From DASRDR01 sp963812945 [NCBI: uncultured Candidatus Rokubacteria bacterium] (GTDB lineage: Bacteria > Methylomirabilota > Methylomirabilia > Rokubacteriales), in contig CAWEXD010000008.1 in NCBI GenBank assembly GCA_963812945.1, positions 3,038,001-3,102,000 on the forward strand: a stretch of DNA of 64,000 nt, in the 5' to 3' direction. Shown here piece after piece: positions 41,931 through 50,367 of the stretch (position 1 is its first letter; each line of letters opens with the position of its first letter). A program made the translations under genes and the position numbers. The notes below the pieces were generated by a model. The model saw nothing but the letters and a program-made list of their open reading frames with translations. It searched no databases and was not told the origin of the DNA.

Positions 41931-43514
41931 CTATCGCAGCCCGCGGCGCTCGTCGCGGCGGAGCTTGTACTCGACCGAGTCGACCAGCGCCTGCCAGGAG
42001 GCCTCGATGATGTTGCAGGCCACGCCGACCGTGCCCCAGGTCTCCTCGCCGTCGGCCGACGTGATCAGGACCCGCGTCTTGGCCGCCGTGCCGCTCGTCT
42101 CGTCGAGGATCCGCACCTTGTAGTCGACCAGGTGCATCTCCCGGAGGTTCGGGTAGAACTCCTCGAGGGCCTTCCGGACCGCGTGGTCGAGCGCGTTGAC
42201 CGGGCCGTTGCCGGTGGCGGCGGTGTGCTCGGAGATCCCCTTCACCTGGAGCCGCACCGTCGCCTCGGCGAGCGGCTCCCGGTCGTCGCGCCGCGTCTCG
42301 ACGATGACGCGGTAGCCCTCGAGCTCGAAGTACGCGCGGTGGTTGCCGACCGCCCGCTCCATGAGGAGCTCGAACGAGGCCTCCGCGCCCTCGAACTGGT
42401 ACCCCTCGTCCTCGAGCTGCTTGAGGGTCTCGAGGATGCGGCGCGCCTCGGGGGTGTCCTTCTCCAGGTCGATCCCGTACTGGCGCGCCTTCCACAGGAT
42501 GTTCGACTTCCCGGCCAGCTCCGACACGAGGACCCGCCGGCGGTTCCCGACCAGCTCGGGCTCGATGTGCTCGTAGGTCTCGGGGTGCTTCAGGATCGCC
42601 GACACGTGCATGCCGGCCTTGTGCGCGAAGGCCGAGTCGCCGACGAACGGCTGGTGCTGCCACGGGGGCCGGTTCGCCAGCTCGGAGGCGAAGCGCGCCA
42701 CGTCGCGGAGCTCGCGCAGGCTCACGTCCGGGATCGACTGGAGCCCGAGCTTGAGCGTGAGGTTCGGGATGATCGACACGAGGTTCGCGTTCCCGCACCG
42801 CTCGCCGTAGCCGTTCAGCGTCCCCTGGACGTGCTCGGCCCCCTCCAGGACCGCCGCCAGCGAGTTTGCGACGGCGCACTCGCCGTCGTTGTGGGCGTGG
42901 ATCCCGAGCGGCGCCTCCACGTGCCGCCGCGCCTCGCGCACGATCTCGGCCACCTCCGACGGGAGCGTCCCGCCGTTCGTGTCGCAGAGCACCAGGACCC
43001 GGGCGCCGGCCCGCTCGGCCACGCGCAGGGTCTCGAGCGCGTACTCCGGGTCCCGCTTGAATCCGTCGAAGAAGTGCTCGGCGTCGTAGACGACCTCCTC
43101 GACGTGCCGCGTCAGGAACGCCACCGAGTCGGCGATCATCAGGAGGTTCTCGGGCAGGGTGGTCTGGAGGGCATGCGTGACGTGGAAGGGCCAGGACTTG
43201 CCGAAGATCGTGGCCACCGGCGTCCGCGCCTCGACGAGGGCCTGGAGGCTCGGGTCCGCCTCGGCGGCGATGCCCGCCCGCCGCGTCGCGCCGAAAGCCG
43301 CGATCCGCGCGTGCTTGAGCGGCACGTCGAGGATCCGGCGGAAGAACCGCATGTCCTTCGGGTTCGACCCCGGCCAGCCGCCCTCGATGTAGTGGACGCC
43401 CAGCGCGTCGAGCCGCTGCGCGAGACGCACCTTGTCCTCCATGGAGAAGGAGACGCCCTCTCCCTGGGTGCCGTCCCGGAGCGTCGTGTCGTAGATCCTG
43501 ATCAGGCGCGCCAT
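41931..43514 (-). CDS. cimA: (R)-citramalate synthase
   Basis: 527-aa enzyme that condenses acetyl-CoA with pyruvate to citramalate, the first step of the threonine-independent isoleucine route. The HMGL-like TIM barrel begins [18 protein letters not shown] (metal Asp, catalytic Arg), with [10 protein letters not shown] and [11 protein letters not shown]. The C-terminal LeuA dimer domain runs from ~residue 390 and ends [24 protein letters not shown]. The pattern of [14 protein letters not shown] with [14 protein letters not shown] fits the CimA (type II) group rather than 2-isopropylmalate synthase. Start ATG 43514 has GGGAGGA upstream. It precedes the InhA-like gene. Confidence 0.92.
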   Translation of the reverse strand: MARLIRIYDTTLRDGTQGEGVSFSMEDKVRLAQRLDALGVHYIEGGWPGSNPKDMRFFRRILDVPLKHARIAAFGATRRAGIAAEADPSLQALVEARTPVATIFGKSWPFHVTHALQTTLPENLLMIADSVAFLTRHVEEVVYDAEHFFDGFKRDPEYALETLRVAERAGARVLVLCDTNGGTLPSEVAEIVREARRHVEAPLGIHAHNDGECAVANSLAAVLEGAEHVQGTLNGYGERCGNANLVSIIPNLTLKLGLQSIPDVSLRELRDVARFASELANRPPWQHQPFVGDSAFAHKAGMHVSAILKHPETYEHIEPELVGNRRRVLVSELAGKSNILWKARQYGIDLEKDTPEARRILETLKQLEDEGYQFEGAEASFELLMERAVGNHRAYFELEGYRVIVETRRDDREPLAEATVRLQVKGISEHTAATGNGPVNALDHAVRKALEEFYPNLREMHLVDYKVRILDETSGTAAKTRVLITSADGEETWGTVGVACNIIEASWQALVDSVEYKLRRDERRGLR

Positions 43515-43759
43515 GGCGGGTCCTCCCGAGCCCCCCTCAGGGCTCATCAAGGGGACCCTCACGATATCGGCGAGGCCGCGGGCGTGTCAAGAAACCGGCC
43601 GTACGAGCTCAAGACGCCCCCGGACCACGCGCGGCGGCCGCCGACGGTTGACGCCGGCGGCCGCTCCTTCACTCTCCCGTGCCGGGGGGTATCGGCCGCC
43701 TCTTTCTGCGGAGGGCGTGATCGGCCGGTGGCCGAACTCCAAGGGTGCGCGAAGGCCAG

Positions 43760-44143
43760 TCAGAGAAGGCGGAAGCCTGGGAGTCCTTTCAGGCTACGGT
43801 CGAACGTGACGGTCTCCTCGGCACCGGCCGCCCGGTTCCGCCGGCCGATCAGGCAGTCGGAGAAGTCGGCCGTCGATCCCCTGAAGTCGTCCAGCGCCGC
43901 GAGGGCCAGGTCCTTGGCCTCGATCTCGAACTGGGCGGTGCCCAGGATCCGTTCGAGCGCCGCGGCGACGTCTCCGCGCGAGAGACCGTAGCCTACTTCG
44001 AGGACCCAGACGACCTCGCAGAGGACGATGCCGTCGATCAGGAATCGCTCGCCACGCTCGATCTCGCGGTCGGCGCGCGCCGCCTGCGCCGGATCGCCCC
44101 GCAGCAGGTAGCGGAGGAGGACGTTGGTGTCGAGGCCGATCAC
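43760..44143 (-). CDS. PIN-domain toxin (VapC-like)
   Basis: 127-aa PIN-domain ribonuclease, toxin of a VapBC-type pair. The acidic catalytic residues are in place: Asp in GLDTNVLLRYLL, Glu in LCEVVWVLE, Asp in TADFSDCLIG, and Asp in TFDRSLKGL. The start overlaps the antitoxin stop by ATGA (coupled translation). Family members cut tRNA or rRNA when released from the antitoxin. It is followed by 245 bp with no gene before cimA. Confidence 0.9.
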   Translation of the reverse strand: MIGLDTNVLLRYLLRGDPAQAARADREIERGERFLIDGIVLCEVVWVLEVGYGLSRGDVAAALERILGTAQFEIEAKDLALAALDDFRGSTADFSDCLIGRRNRAAGAEETVTFDRSLKGLPGFRLL

Positions 44144-44385
44144 ATCCGGCCGGCCGCCCGCCGGCGGATGACGGCGTTCATGGCCTCCACCGACAGGGGC
44201 TTGAGTCCCTTGCGCTGCAGCAGACCCTTGAGGTCGCGGACGTCGGCGGTCACCGGGCGCAGGACGACGGTCCCGTCGTCCTTGACCACGAAGTCGACCC
44301 GGTCCCCGGTAGCCAGACGGAGCCGGTCCCGGATCGGCTTGGGCAGCGTGATCTGCCCCTTGCTCGTCAGGGTCGCGGTGGGCAT
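44140..44385 (-). CDS. AbrB/SpoVT-type antitoxin (VapB-like)
   Basis: 81-aa antitoxin. The N-terminal swapped-hairpin DNA-binding fold reads ATLTSKGQITLPKPIRDRLRLATGDRVDFVV, a textbook AbrB/SpoVT domain. The C-terminal ~35 residues (LKGLLQRKGLKPLSVEAMNAVIRRRA) are the toxin-binding tail. Start ATG 44385 has AGGAGG at the right distance. Together with the PIN toxin it forms an autoregulated operon; the operator repeats lie just upstream. Confidence 0.9.
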   Translation of the reverse strand: MPTATLTSKGQITLPKPIRDRLRLATGDRVDFVVKDDGTVVLRPVTADVRDLKGLLQRKGLKPLSVEAMNAVIRRRAAGRM

Positions 44386-44393
44386 GTGTCCTC

Positions 44394-44444
44394 CTTACCA
44401 GTTTACTATTTCCTTACTATAGGGTAAGTCATTGAGGGTGTCAC
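44394..44444 (-). promoter_or_regulatory. Promoter and repeat operator of the vapBC-like operon
   Basis: On the minus strand a -35 GTGACA (44444-44439) and -10 TATAGT (44421-44416) are separated by exactly 17 bp. Read on the plus strand, TTACTAT occurs at 44403-44409 and 44414-44420 (11-bp period), and CTTAC...GTAAG (44413-44417 / 44424-44428) makes an inverted repeat across the -10, with another CTTAC at 44394-44398. The AT-rich islands and helical spacing fit binding of the AbrB-type antitoxin. Confidence 0.55.
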
Positions 44445-44469
44445 GCCGCGGATGCGGCTCCCCCCGGGG

Positions 44470-46563
44470 TCAGGTCGATGGCGGGCGGGGCCGGTCGAGG
44501 ACTTCCCGGACCTTGCGGAGGAGGCCGTCCGAGGTGAACGGCTTCGCGAGGAGGGTCGCGTCCGCGCCGAGATCGGTCTGGGAGCGCAGCTGGTCGGCGG
44601 TGTAGCCGGAGACGTAGAGCAGCCGGATCCCCGGATCGCGCGTCCGGAGCCGGGTCGCCAGCTCGGGGCCGCTCATGCGCGGCATGACCACGTCGGTCAC
44701 GACGACGTCGATCCGCGCCTGGTGCGCCTCCACCAGGGCGAGCGCCTCCAGCCCGTCGCCGGCGGCCAGCACCGTGTAGCCGCCCTTGGCGAGGACCCGG
44801 TGCATCAGGTCGCGGAGGGCGACCTCGTCCTCGACGAAGAGCACCGTCTCCCGGCCGCCCGGCATGAGCCGCTCGCGCGCCGCCGCCCGCTCGGCGGCGG
44901 GCTTCGCGTCGACCCTCGGCAGGTACACCGCGAACGTGCTGCCCTGGCCCGGCTCGCTCTGGACGTCGATGTAGCCCCGGTGCTGCTTGACGATCCCGTA
45001 GACGGTGGAGAGCCCGAGCCCGGTCCCCCGCCCTGGCTCCTTGGTGGTGAAGAACGGCTCGAAGAGGTGGGAGAGGACGTCGGGGCTCATCCCGCACCCG
45101 TTGTCGCGGATCGACAGGCGCACGTGCGCGCCGGTGGACGAGCCCGGGTGCGCGGTGACGAACGTCTTGTCGAGCATCGCCGGCCCCGTCTCGAGGGTCA
45201 GCTGGCCGCCCTGCGGCATGGCGTCCCGGGCGTTGACCGTGAGGTTCATGACGACCTGCTCGAGCTGCCCCGGATCCGCCGACACGCGCCCGGCCGCGGG
45301 GTCCAGCCGGAGCTCCAGCTGGATGTCCTCCCCGATGAGCCGGTGCAGCATGGTGGCCAGGTTGCCGACCAGCGTGTTCACGTCGATCACCTGGGGCTGG
45401 AGGAACTGCCGGCGGCTGAAGGCCAGGAGCTGGCGCGTCAGCGACGCGGCGCGCTCGGACGCGCGCCGGATCTGCTCCACGTCGTGGGCCAGCCCGTCGC
45501 CTTTCCGGAGCACGCTCTTGATCAGGTCGCTGTGGCCCATGATCACCGCGAGGAGGTTGTTGAAGTCGTGGGCGATTCCGCCGGCCAGGCGGCCGACGGC
45601 CTCCATCTTCTGCGCCTGCCGGAGCTGGGCCTCGAGGCGCTTGCGCTCCGAGGTGTCCTCCAGGATGGCGAGCGTACCGATCGTCGTGCCGGCCGCGTCG
45701 CGGAGCAGGGCGAGCGAGAAGCGGCACTCGACCCAGCGCCCGTCGCTGGCCAGGATCTCCGTCTCGTGCTCCCGGAGGCGCCCTTCCTCGCGGAGGCGTC
45801 GCATCAAGGTCCGGGCCGCCTCCCGTCCGCCGCGCTGGAACTCGGCGACCGCCCGCCCCACCACCTCGGCGGACCGGTAGCCCAGGAGCTCCTCGGCGCG
45901 GGGGCTGAAGTACGTGACGTGGCCGCGCACGTCGGTGGTGACGATGCCCGCCGGCGAGTGCTCCGCGATCGAGCGGAGGAAATCCCGGGCGCCCCGCGCG
46001 TCCTCGTAGAGTCGCGCGTTGCGGATCGCCAGCGCCGCCTGGCCCGCAAAGCTCTCGAGCAGCTCCCGGTCCTCGGCGTCGAGCTCGAAGGCCGCGGGGC
46101 CGTTCAGCGCGAGGACGCCGAGCAGCACGCCCTGGTGCACGATCGGCACGATGTACGCGCTCCGGAGCCCGTGCTGCCGGAACCAGTCTGGCGCGAGCAC
46201 CCGCCCATCCTCGAAGACGTCCGCGACGATCACGGGCTGTCGGTGCGTGGCGACCCAGCCCGGCAGCCCCTCGCCGAGCCCGATGCTCCGGCGCGGGTAC
46301 GTGGCGCCGAGCCGGTCGTCGGAGAACGCCCGCACCTCGAGCGTCCCGGCTTTCTCGTCGGCCACCCAGACGCCGACCGCCGGGGCCTCCATCAGCTGCG
46401 CCGCGGCCCGCGCGATCTCGCGGAGCACCTCGTCCAGGTCGAGCGACGAGGCGATGAGCCCCGACAGCCGCGCCATGGCCCGGAGCCGGGCGAGCCGCCG
46501 ATCGGCGGCCGCATTCTCGCGGCGGAGCCGGTGGAGCTCGGCCGCCGGCGTCTCTCGCTTCAC
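44470..46563 (-). CDS. Hybrid sensor histidine kinase (GAF-PAS-HisKA-HATPase-REC)
   Basis: 697-aa cytoplasmic hybrid kinase. Order: N-terminal helix, GAF (~residues 35-190, LSGLIASSLDLDEVL, VGVWVADEKAGTLEV), PAS (~195-310, FLRSIAEHSPAGIVTTDVRGHVTYFSPRAEELLG), HisKA with phospho-acceptor GGIAHDFNN (~340), HATPase with N-box NLTVNARDAMP and G-box RDNGCGM and GTGLGLSTV, then a receiver (~575-690) with phospho-Asp in VVVTDVVMP and Lys in LLAKPF. No membrane segment. The IAHDFNNLLAVIMGHSDL type often lacks a separate regulator. Its start is 13 bp after a metallothionein-like gene, so the two may be co-transcribed. Confidence 0.93.
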   Translation of the reverse strand: MKRETPAAELHRLRRENAAADRRLARLRAMARLSGLIASSLDLDEVLREIARAAAQLMEAPAVGVWVADEKAGTLEVRAFSDDRLGATYPRRSIGLGEGLPGWVATHRQPVIVADVFEDGRVLAPDWFRQHGLRSAYIVPIVHQGVLLGVLALNGPAAFELDAEDRELLESFAGQAALAIRNARLYEDARGARDFLRSIAEHSPAGIVTTDVRGHVTYFSPRAEELLGYRSAEVVGRAVAEFQRGGREAARTLMRRLREEGRLREHETEILASDGRWVECRFSLALLRDAAGTTIGTLAILEDTSERKRLEAQLRQAQKMEAVGRLAGGIAHDFNNLLAVIMGHSDLIKSVLRKGDGLAHDVEQIRRASERAASLTRQLLAFSRRQFLQPQVIDVNTLVGNLATMLHRLIGEDIQLELRLDPAAGRVSADPGQLEQVVMNLTVNARDAMPQGGQLTLETGPAMLDKTFVTAHPGSSTGAHVRLSIRDNGCGMSPDVLSHLFEPFFTTKEPGRGTGLGLSTVYGIVKQHRGYIDVQSEPGQGSTFAVYLPRVDAKPAAERAAARERLMPGGRETVLFVEDEVALRDLMHRVLAKGGYTVLAAGDGLEALALVEAHQARIDVVVTDVVMPRMSGPELATRLRTRDPGIRLLYVSGYTADQLRSQTDLGADATLLAKPFTSDGLLRKVREVLDRPRPPST

Positions 46564-46576
46564 GACGACACCCCGC

Positions 46577-46783
46577 TCAGTACGCCCGCGCCGTGCATCC
46601 GAAGTGCTGACAGGGGCATCCGTCCGCCCCCTCCCCCGCGCGCGCGCACGCCCGGCAGCAGTAGCTCCGCCCGGCGTCCACGAGGCAGCTGCACGCGGAA
46701 TGCGCGCAGCCGCCGCCCGGCGTGACCTCCGGGGCCGCGGCCGGCCCGCCGGGGAAGCGGGGCAGAGGGGGCGCCGCGGTCAC
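46577..46783 (-). CDS. Metallothionein-like small cysteine-rich protein
   Basis: 68 aa with 9 cysteines and spaced like cyanobacterial SmtA: C26-x4-C31-x-C33 (CAHSACSC), then YCCRAC (C42, C43, C46) and C56-x-C58-x4-C63 (CPCQHFGC), with histidines at 28 and 60. The YCC..C centre and nine-Cys count match bacterial metallothioneins binding Zn, Cd or Cu. The start is GTG 46783, 6 nt after a clean GGAGG; the frame has no nearer ATG. It is short and easily missed. It ends 13 bp before the hybrid kinase, suggesting an operon. Metal is not determinable. Confidence 0.7.
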   Translation of the reverse strand: MTAAPPLPRFPGGPAAAPEVTPGGGCAHSACSCLVDAGRSYCCRACARAGEGADGCPCQHFGCTARAY

Positions 46784-47055
46784 GGGCAACCTCCCCGGCC
46801 CCCGATGCCCGCCATGCCTGATGTGCCGCGCCACGGCACGGCCGTGACACGGCCGGACGCCGGCTGACAGGACGCTCCGGCAGACGGGCTCCGCCTGCCA
46901 CGCCCGGCGCCACGTCGAGCCCGGGCCGGAACCAAGCGGAAACACGCGCGTTCCGTCACGTCGCCCGCCCTCTCCGGGGCCCCTCGGTCCCACGGCGCCG
47001 GACGCCCGCCACACGGGCACGATCCTTGCTCAACCCGTCCGCGAGGATCAAGGAC

Positions 47056-47277
47056 ATGCGCTCCTCCCTACTCGAAGCGTCGGCGTTCTCGAGCTGTCGC
47101 GTGTGCGGCTGGGCGACGCTCCCCGGCTCGACGCTCTGCGTGGGATGTCTCGACATCCGCGAGTGGAGCCGCGTCAACCGCGCGTTCTGCGATCTGCTCC
47201 ACCGGACGCGCTCGCTCGATCCCGAGGCTCACCACGCCCAGATGTACGAGTCCGCCGGCTTCGCCCTGACCGCCTGA
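47056..47277 (+). CDS. Small zinc-ribbon-like hypothetical protein
   Basis: 73 aa with two CxxC knuckles (CRVCG near residue 16 and CVGC near 29), spaced for a zinc ribbon, then a helical REWSRVNRAFCDLLHRTRSLDPEAHHAQ tail. I recognise no named family. ATG 47056 is preceded by AAGGA; an in-frame TTG at 47026 is possible. It is divergent from the metallothionein-like gene and convergent with the CoA-transferase. Codon use looks coding, but it is a modest call. Confidence 0.5.
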   Translation: MRSSLLEASAFSSCRVCGWATLPGSTLCVGCLDIREWSRVNRAFCDLLHRTRSLDPEAHHAQMYESAGFALTA

Positions 47278-47281
47278 CCCG

Positions 47282-48466
47282 TCAGACAACCCCGCCGGCG
47301 CGGAGCTCCGCGACGGCTTCGGACGAATACCCGACGAGCTTCGTCAGGACCTCGTCCGTGTGCTCGCCGAGCAGCGGCGCGGGCGCCGCTGCCTCGGCGG
47401 GCGTTCCGTGGAGACGGATGGGCGGCCCGACCATCCGCATGGGCCCGGCCGTCGGGTGCGTCACGCTCACGATCGCGCCGCGCGCCTGGAGATGCTCGGA
47501 CTCGAGCGCCTCGCCGACCGACTTGATCTTCCCGGCCGGCACCCCGGCCCGCTCGAGGCGCCCGAGCCAGTCCGCGGCCGGGCCGGTCCGGAAGATCGCG
47601 CCGAGGAGCGGCACCAGCGCGTCGCGGTGCTCGACACGCTTCGCCTCGGTGTCGAAGCGCGGGTCCGTCGCGAGCTCCGGTCGGCCGATCGCCTGGCAGA
47701 AGCGCGTCCAGAGGGAGTTGTTCGCGACGCCGACGGTGAGGTAGCCGTCCGCCGCCTCGAACACCTCGTACGGCACGATCGACGGGTGCTGGTTGCCGCG
47801 CCGCCGGGGGCTCACGCCCGTCGTCAGGTATCCCTGGCCCTGGTAGGTGAGGAGCGCGGCCATCACCTCGAGCATCGCGATCTCGACCTTCTGCCCGAGC
47901 CCCGTGCGCTCCCGCGCGAACAGGGCGAGGGCGATGCCGTGGGCCGCCATCGTGCCCGACGCGAGGTCGGCGATCGAGTTGCCGACCTTCACGGGCGGGC
48001 CGTCGGCGAAGCCGGTCAGATCCATGATCCCCGACTCGCCCTGGACGATCAGGTCGTAGCCCGGCCGGCTCGCCTCCGGCCCCGACTCGCCGAAGCCCGA
48101 GATCGAGCAGTAGACGAGCCGCGGGCTCAGCGTGTGGGCGGCCTCCCAGCCGAACCCGAGCCGCGCGAGCGTCCCCGGGCGGAAGTTCTCGAGCAGCACG
48201 TCCGCCCCCGCGAGGAGCTTCCGGAGGACCGCCTTGCCCGCTTCCGCCTTGAGGTCGAGCGTGAGGCTCTTCTTGCCCCGGTTGACGCTCATGAAGTAGG
48301 TGGACTCGCCGCCCGCGAACGGCGGCCAGGCCCGGGTGTCGTCGCCCTTGCCCGGCTCCTCGACCTTGATCACCTCCGCGCCCATGTCGGCGAGGAGCAT
48401 CGTGGCGTAGGGCCCCGCCAGGACGCGGGACAGGTCGATCACGCGGATGCCGTCGAGGGGCCTCAT
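47282..48466 (-). CDS. CaiB/BaiF family CoA-transferase (family III)
   Basis: 394-aa family III CoA-transferase, moving CoA between a carboxylic acid and an acyl-CoA. Signature MRPLDGIRVIDLSRVLAGPYATMLLADMGAEVIKVEEP, catalytic Asp context ENFRPGTLARLGFG and GYDLIVQGESGIMDLTG (Asp of the YD motif). Start ATG 48466 overlaps the DUF35 gene by ATGA. With the upstream thiolase-like protein it forms a three-gene operon for CoA-ester metabolism. The acid used is unknown. Confidence 0.92.
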   Translation of the reverse strand: MRPLDGIRVIDLSRVLAGPYATMLLADMGAEVIKVEEPGKGDDTRAWPPFAGGESTYFMSVNRGKKSLTLDLKAEAGKAVLRKLLAGADVLLENFRPGTLARLGFGWEAAHTLSPRLVYCSISGFGESGPEASRPGYDLIVQGESGIMDLTGFADGPPVKVGNSIADLASGTMAAHGIALALFARERTGLGQKVEIAMLEVMAALLTYQGQGYLTTGVSPRRRGNQHPSIVPYEVFEAADGYLTVGVANNSLWTRFCQAIGRPELATDPRFDTEAKRVEHRDALVPLLGAIFRTGPAADWLGRLERAGVPAGKIKSVGEALESEHLQARGAIVSVTHPTAGPMRMVGPPIRLHGTPAEAAAPAPLLGEHTDEVLTKLVGYSSEAVAELRAGGVV

Positions 48467-48948
48467 TCTCTCCTCCGCAGGAGCCGCTTCGCGGCGCTCT
48501 TGGCGAAGCTGGAGAGCCGGCCCGTCGCGGTCTCGGCGCGCCGCCGCCAGAAGAGCGTCGCGCGCTCGGCGAGGCTCAGCGTCGAGAAATAGTAGATGTC
48601 GTCCACCGCCTCGATCGCCACGCGCGAGCCGGGCCGGAGCCCCTTCGTCTCGGTCCCGTGGCAGAAGAACTTCGCCCCGCCCGGCAGCTCCACGAGCGCC
48701 AGGTGGAGCGGCGAGGCGAACCCCGTCGGCGGCGAGTAGAGCGTGGTGAAGGACACCACCTCCCCCCGGGCCGGCACGGTCACGGGCGTCATGCTCGTCC
48801 CGTCGTCGGGGCAGTATCGGGCCGGGGGGGCGCACGTTCGCGCACAGCGGGGGCACCGCGACGCGGCAATCACGCCGTCGGGCACGGGCCCGGGCCCGCG
48901 CTCCGTCGCGCCGCTCGGCGAGCCGGCCTCGCCCCTCGCGTGGCTCAT
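48463..48948 (-). CDS. Zn-ribbon and OB-fold (DUF35) protein, thiolase partner
   Basis: 161 aa. An N-terminal rubredoxin-like zinc ribbon has CPRC and CPDDG (the second knuckle holds only one Cys, with Asp next to it), followed by an OB-fold of the DUF35 type (GEVVSFTTLYSPPTGFASPLHLALVEL, KGLRPGSRVAIEAV). Such proteins form complexes with thiolase-like enzymes and pass acyl-CoA substrates. Start: ATG 48948 is given; GTG 48987, 4 nt after GGAGG and overlapping the thiolase stop as GTGA, is a real alternative. A basic C-terminal tail ends in LLRRRE. Confidence 0.82.
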   Translation of the reverse strand: MSHARGEAGSPSGATERGPGPVPDGVIAASRCPRCARTCAPPARYCPDDGTSMTPVTVPARGEVVSFTTLYSPPTGFASPLHLALVELPGGAKFFCHGTETKGLRPGSRVAIEAVDDIYYFSTLSLAERATLFWRRRAETATGRLSSFAKSAAKRLLRRRE

Positions 48949-48983
48949 GGCGCCGCCTTCGGTGTCGGCTGGGCTGCGCGCGG

Positions 48984-50108
48984 TCACGCGGCCTCCAGGA
49001 GCGTCACCCAGTTCGACGTGGCGAGCCCGCCGATGGACTGTGCGAGCCCGACGCGCGCCGACACCTGCCGGCCCTCGGCCTGCCCGGTGAGCTGCCAGCA
49101 GAGCTCGACCACCTGGGCGAGCGCCGTCGCGCCCAGGGGATGCCCGCGGGCCTTGAGACCCCCCGACGGATTCACCGGGAGCCGCCCGTCGAGGGCCGTC
49201 TCGCCGTGGGCGACCATCCGCCCCGCCTTCCCCGCGGGCGCGAGCCCCGTGTCCTCCATCGAGATCAGCTCGAAGGGCGCGAAGGCGTCGTGGAGCTCGG
49301 CCACCTCGACGCGCTCCGGCCCGAATCCCGCCATCCGGAACGCCGTCCGGGCCGCCTCGCGCGTCGCGCGGAACCCGGTGAAGTCGTCCCGGTAGCGAAG
49401 GGCAAGGTAGTCCGACCCCTGGCCGATGCCCGCGATGCGGACGGGCGCGCGCTCGGCGCGGACGACGACGGCGGCCGCGCCGTCGGAGATCGGGCAGCAG
49501 TGGTAGAGGCGGAGCGGATCTGCCACGAGGCGGCTCTCGAGGACCGTCTCGAGGGTCACCGCTTCCCGGAAGTGGGCGAGCGGGTTCCGGACGCCGTTCG
49601 CGTGGTTCTTGACGGCGACCAGCGACAGGTCCCGCAGCGTGGCGCCGGTCCGCGTCATCCACGCCCGCGTGACGATCCCCGCCAGGGCCGGCATCGTGGC
49701 GCCGTAGGAGCGCTCGTAGGGATCGATCGAGCGGCCGATCAGCTCGGAGACCCGGGGCGTCGGGAGGTGGGTCATCTTCTCGCCGCCGACGACGAGGACG
49801 GTGCGATGGAGTCCGGCCGCCACCGCCGCGTACGCCGCGAACAGGGCGGCGGCGCCCGACGAGGTCGCGGTCTCGGCGCGGAGGCTCGGGACCCGCGCGA
49901 GCCCGAGGTAGGTCCCCACGTGCGACGCGAAGTTGCCCTCGCCGACGAACTCCTCGGGGTTCATCGCGGAGACGACGAGCGCGTCGGGCCGCTCCAGGCC
50001 GGCGGCGGCCAGGGCGCCCCGCCCGGCCTCCGCCATGAGATCGGGCAGCGATTCCTCCCGCCGCCCGACCCGGGTCATGGCCGCCCCCGCGATGTAGACG
50101 TCGCTCAC
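48984..50108 (-). CDS. Thiolase family protein lacking the nucleophilic cysteine (DUF35 partner)
   Basis: 374 aa thiolase-fold protein of the SCP-x/lipid-transfer type. The nucleophile region reads ETATSSGAAALF (T82-S-S-G), where true thiolases have C-x-S/T-G. The HGHP-type second site is kept (NPSGGLKARGHPLGATA), and the third Cys is replaced in AQSIGGLATSNW, as in SCP-x proteins. Loss of Cys recalls the aldolase-type thiolase homologues (Ltp2-like) that act with DUF35 subunits; that parallel is inference. Start: GTG 50108 after GGGGGAG fits best; GTG 50132 is possible. It heads an operon with DUF35 and CoA-transferase. Confidence 0.82.
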   Translation of the reverse strand: MSDVYIAGAAMTRVGRREESLPDLMAEAGRGALAAAGLERPDALVVSAMNPEEFVGEGNFASHVGTYLGLARVPSLRAETATSSGAAALFAAYAAVAAGLHRTVLVVGGEKMTHLPTPRVSELIGRSIDPYERSYGATMPALAGIVTRAWMTRTGATLRDLSLVAVKNHANGVRNPLAHFREAVTLETVLESRLVADPLRLYHCCPISDGAAAVVVRAERAPVRIAGIGQGSDYLALRYRDDFTGFRATREAARTAFRMAGFGPERVEVAELHDAFAPFELISMEDTGLAPAGKAGRMVAHGETALDGRLPVNPSGGLKARGHPLGATALAQVVELCWQLTGQAEGRQVSARVGLAQSIGGLATSNWVTLLEAA

Positions 50109-50367
50109 TCGCTCCCCCGGCGGTATGTTCACCGCCCGAGAGTCAGCGTACCACCGAGCCGGTCAGCGCCGGGCGCGCCTCGGTCGAGGGGGCGATCAGG
50201 GCTGACCACCCGAGGGCCCGGTCAACGATCGCCGGCCTTGGGGGCCAACCTCCCGGCCTTGGCGGGAGATGGTGCGACGGTCGCTTGACGACGCCGCGGC
50301 CCGGTGCTGTGATGCCCCGGTCCGGGCGCGGCCGATGGCTCGCGGCGCACGCGGCCCAGGAGGGACC

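Noticed and set aside
43366-43378. Stretch resembling a tRNA T-loop (GGTTCGACCCC)
   Set aside because: It lies in the citramalate synthase coding sequence and has no acceptor, anticodon or D-arm around it.
44452-46725. Plus-strand open frame of over 700 codons opposite the hybrid histidine kinase
   Set aside because: Composition is typical of an antisense frame; the kinase on the other strand has every catalytic motif.
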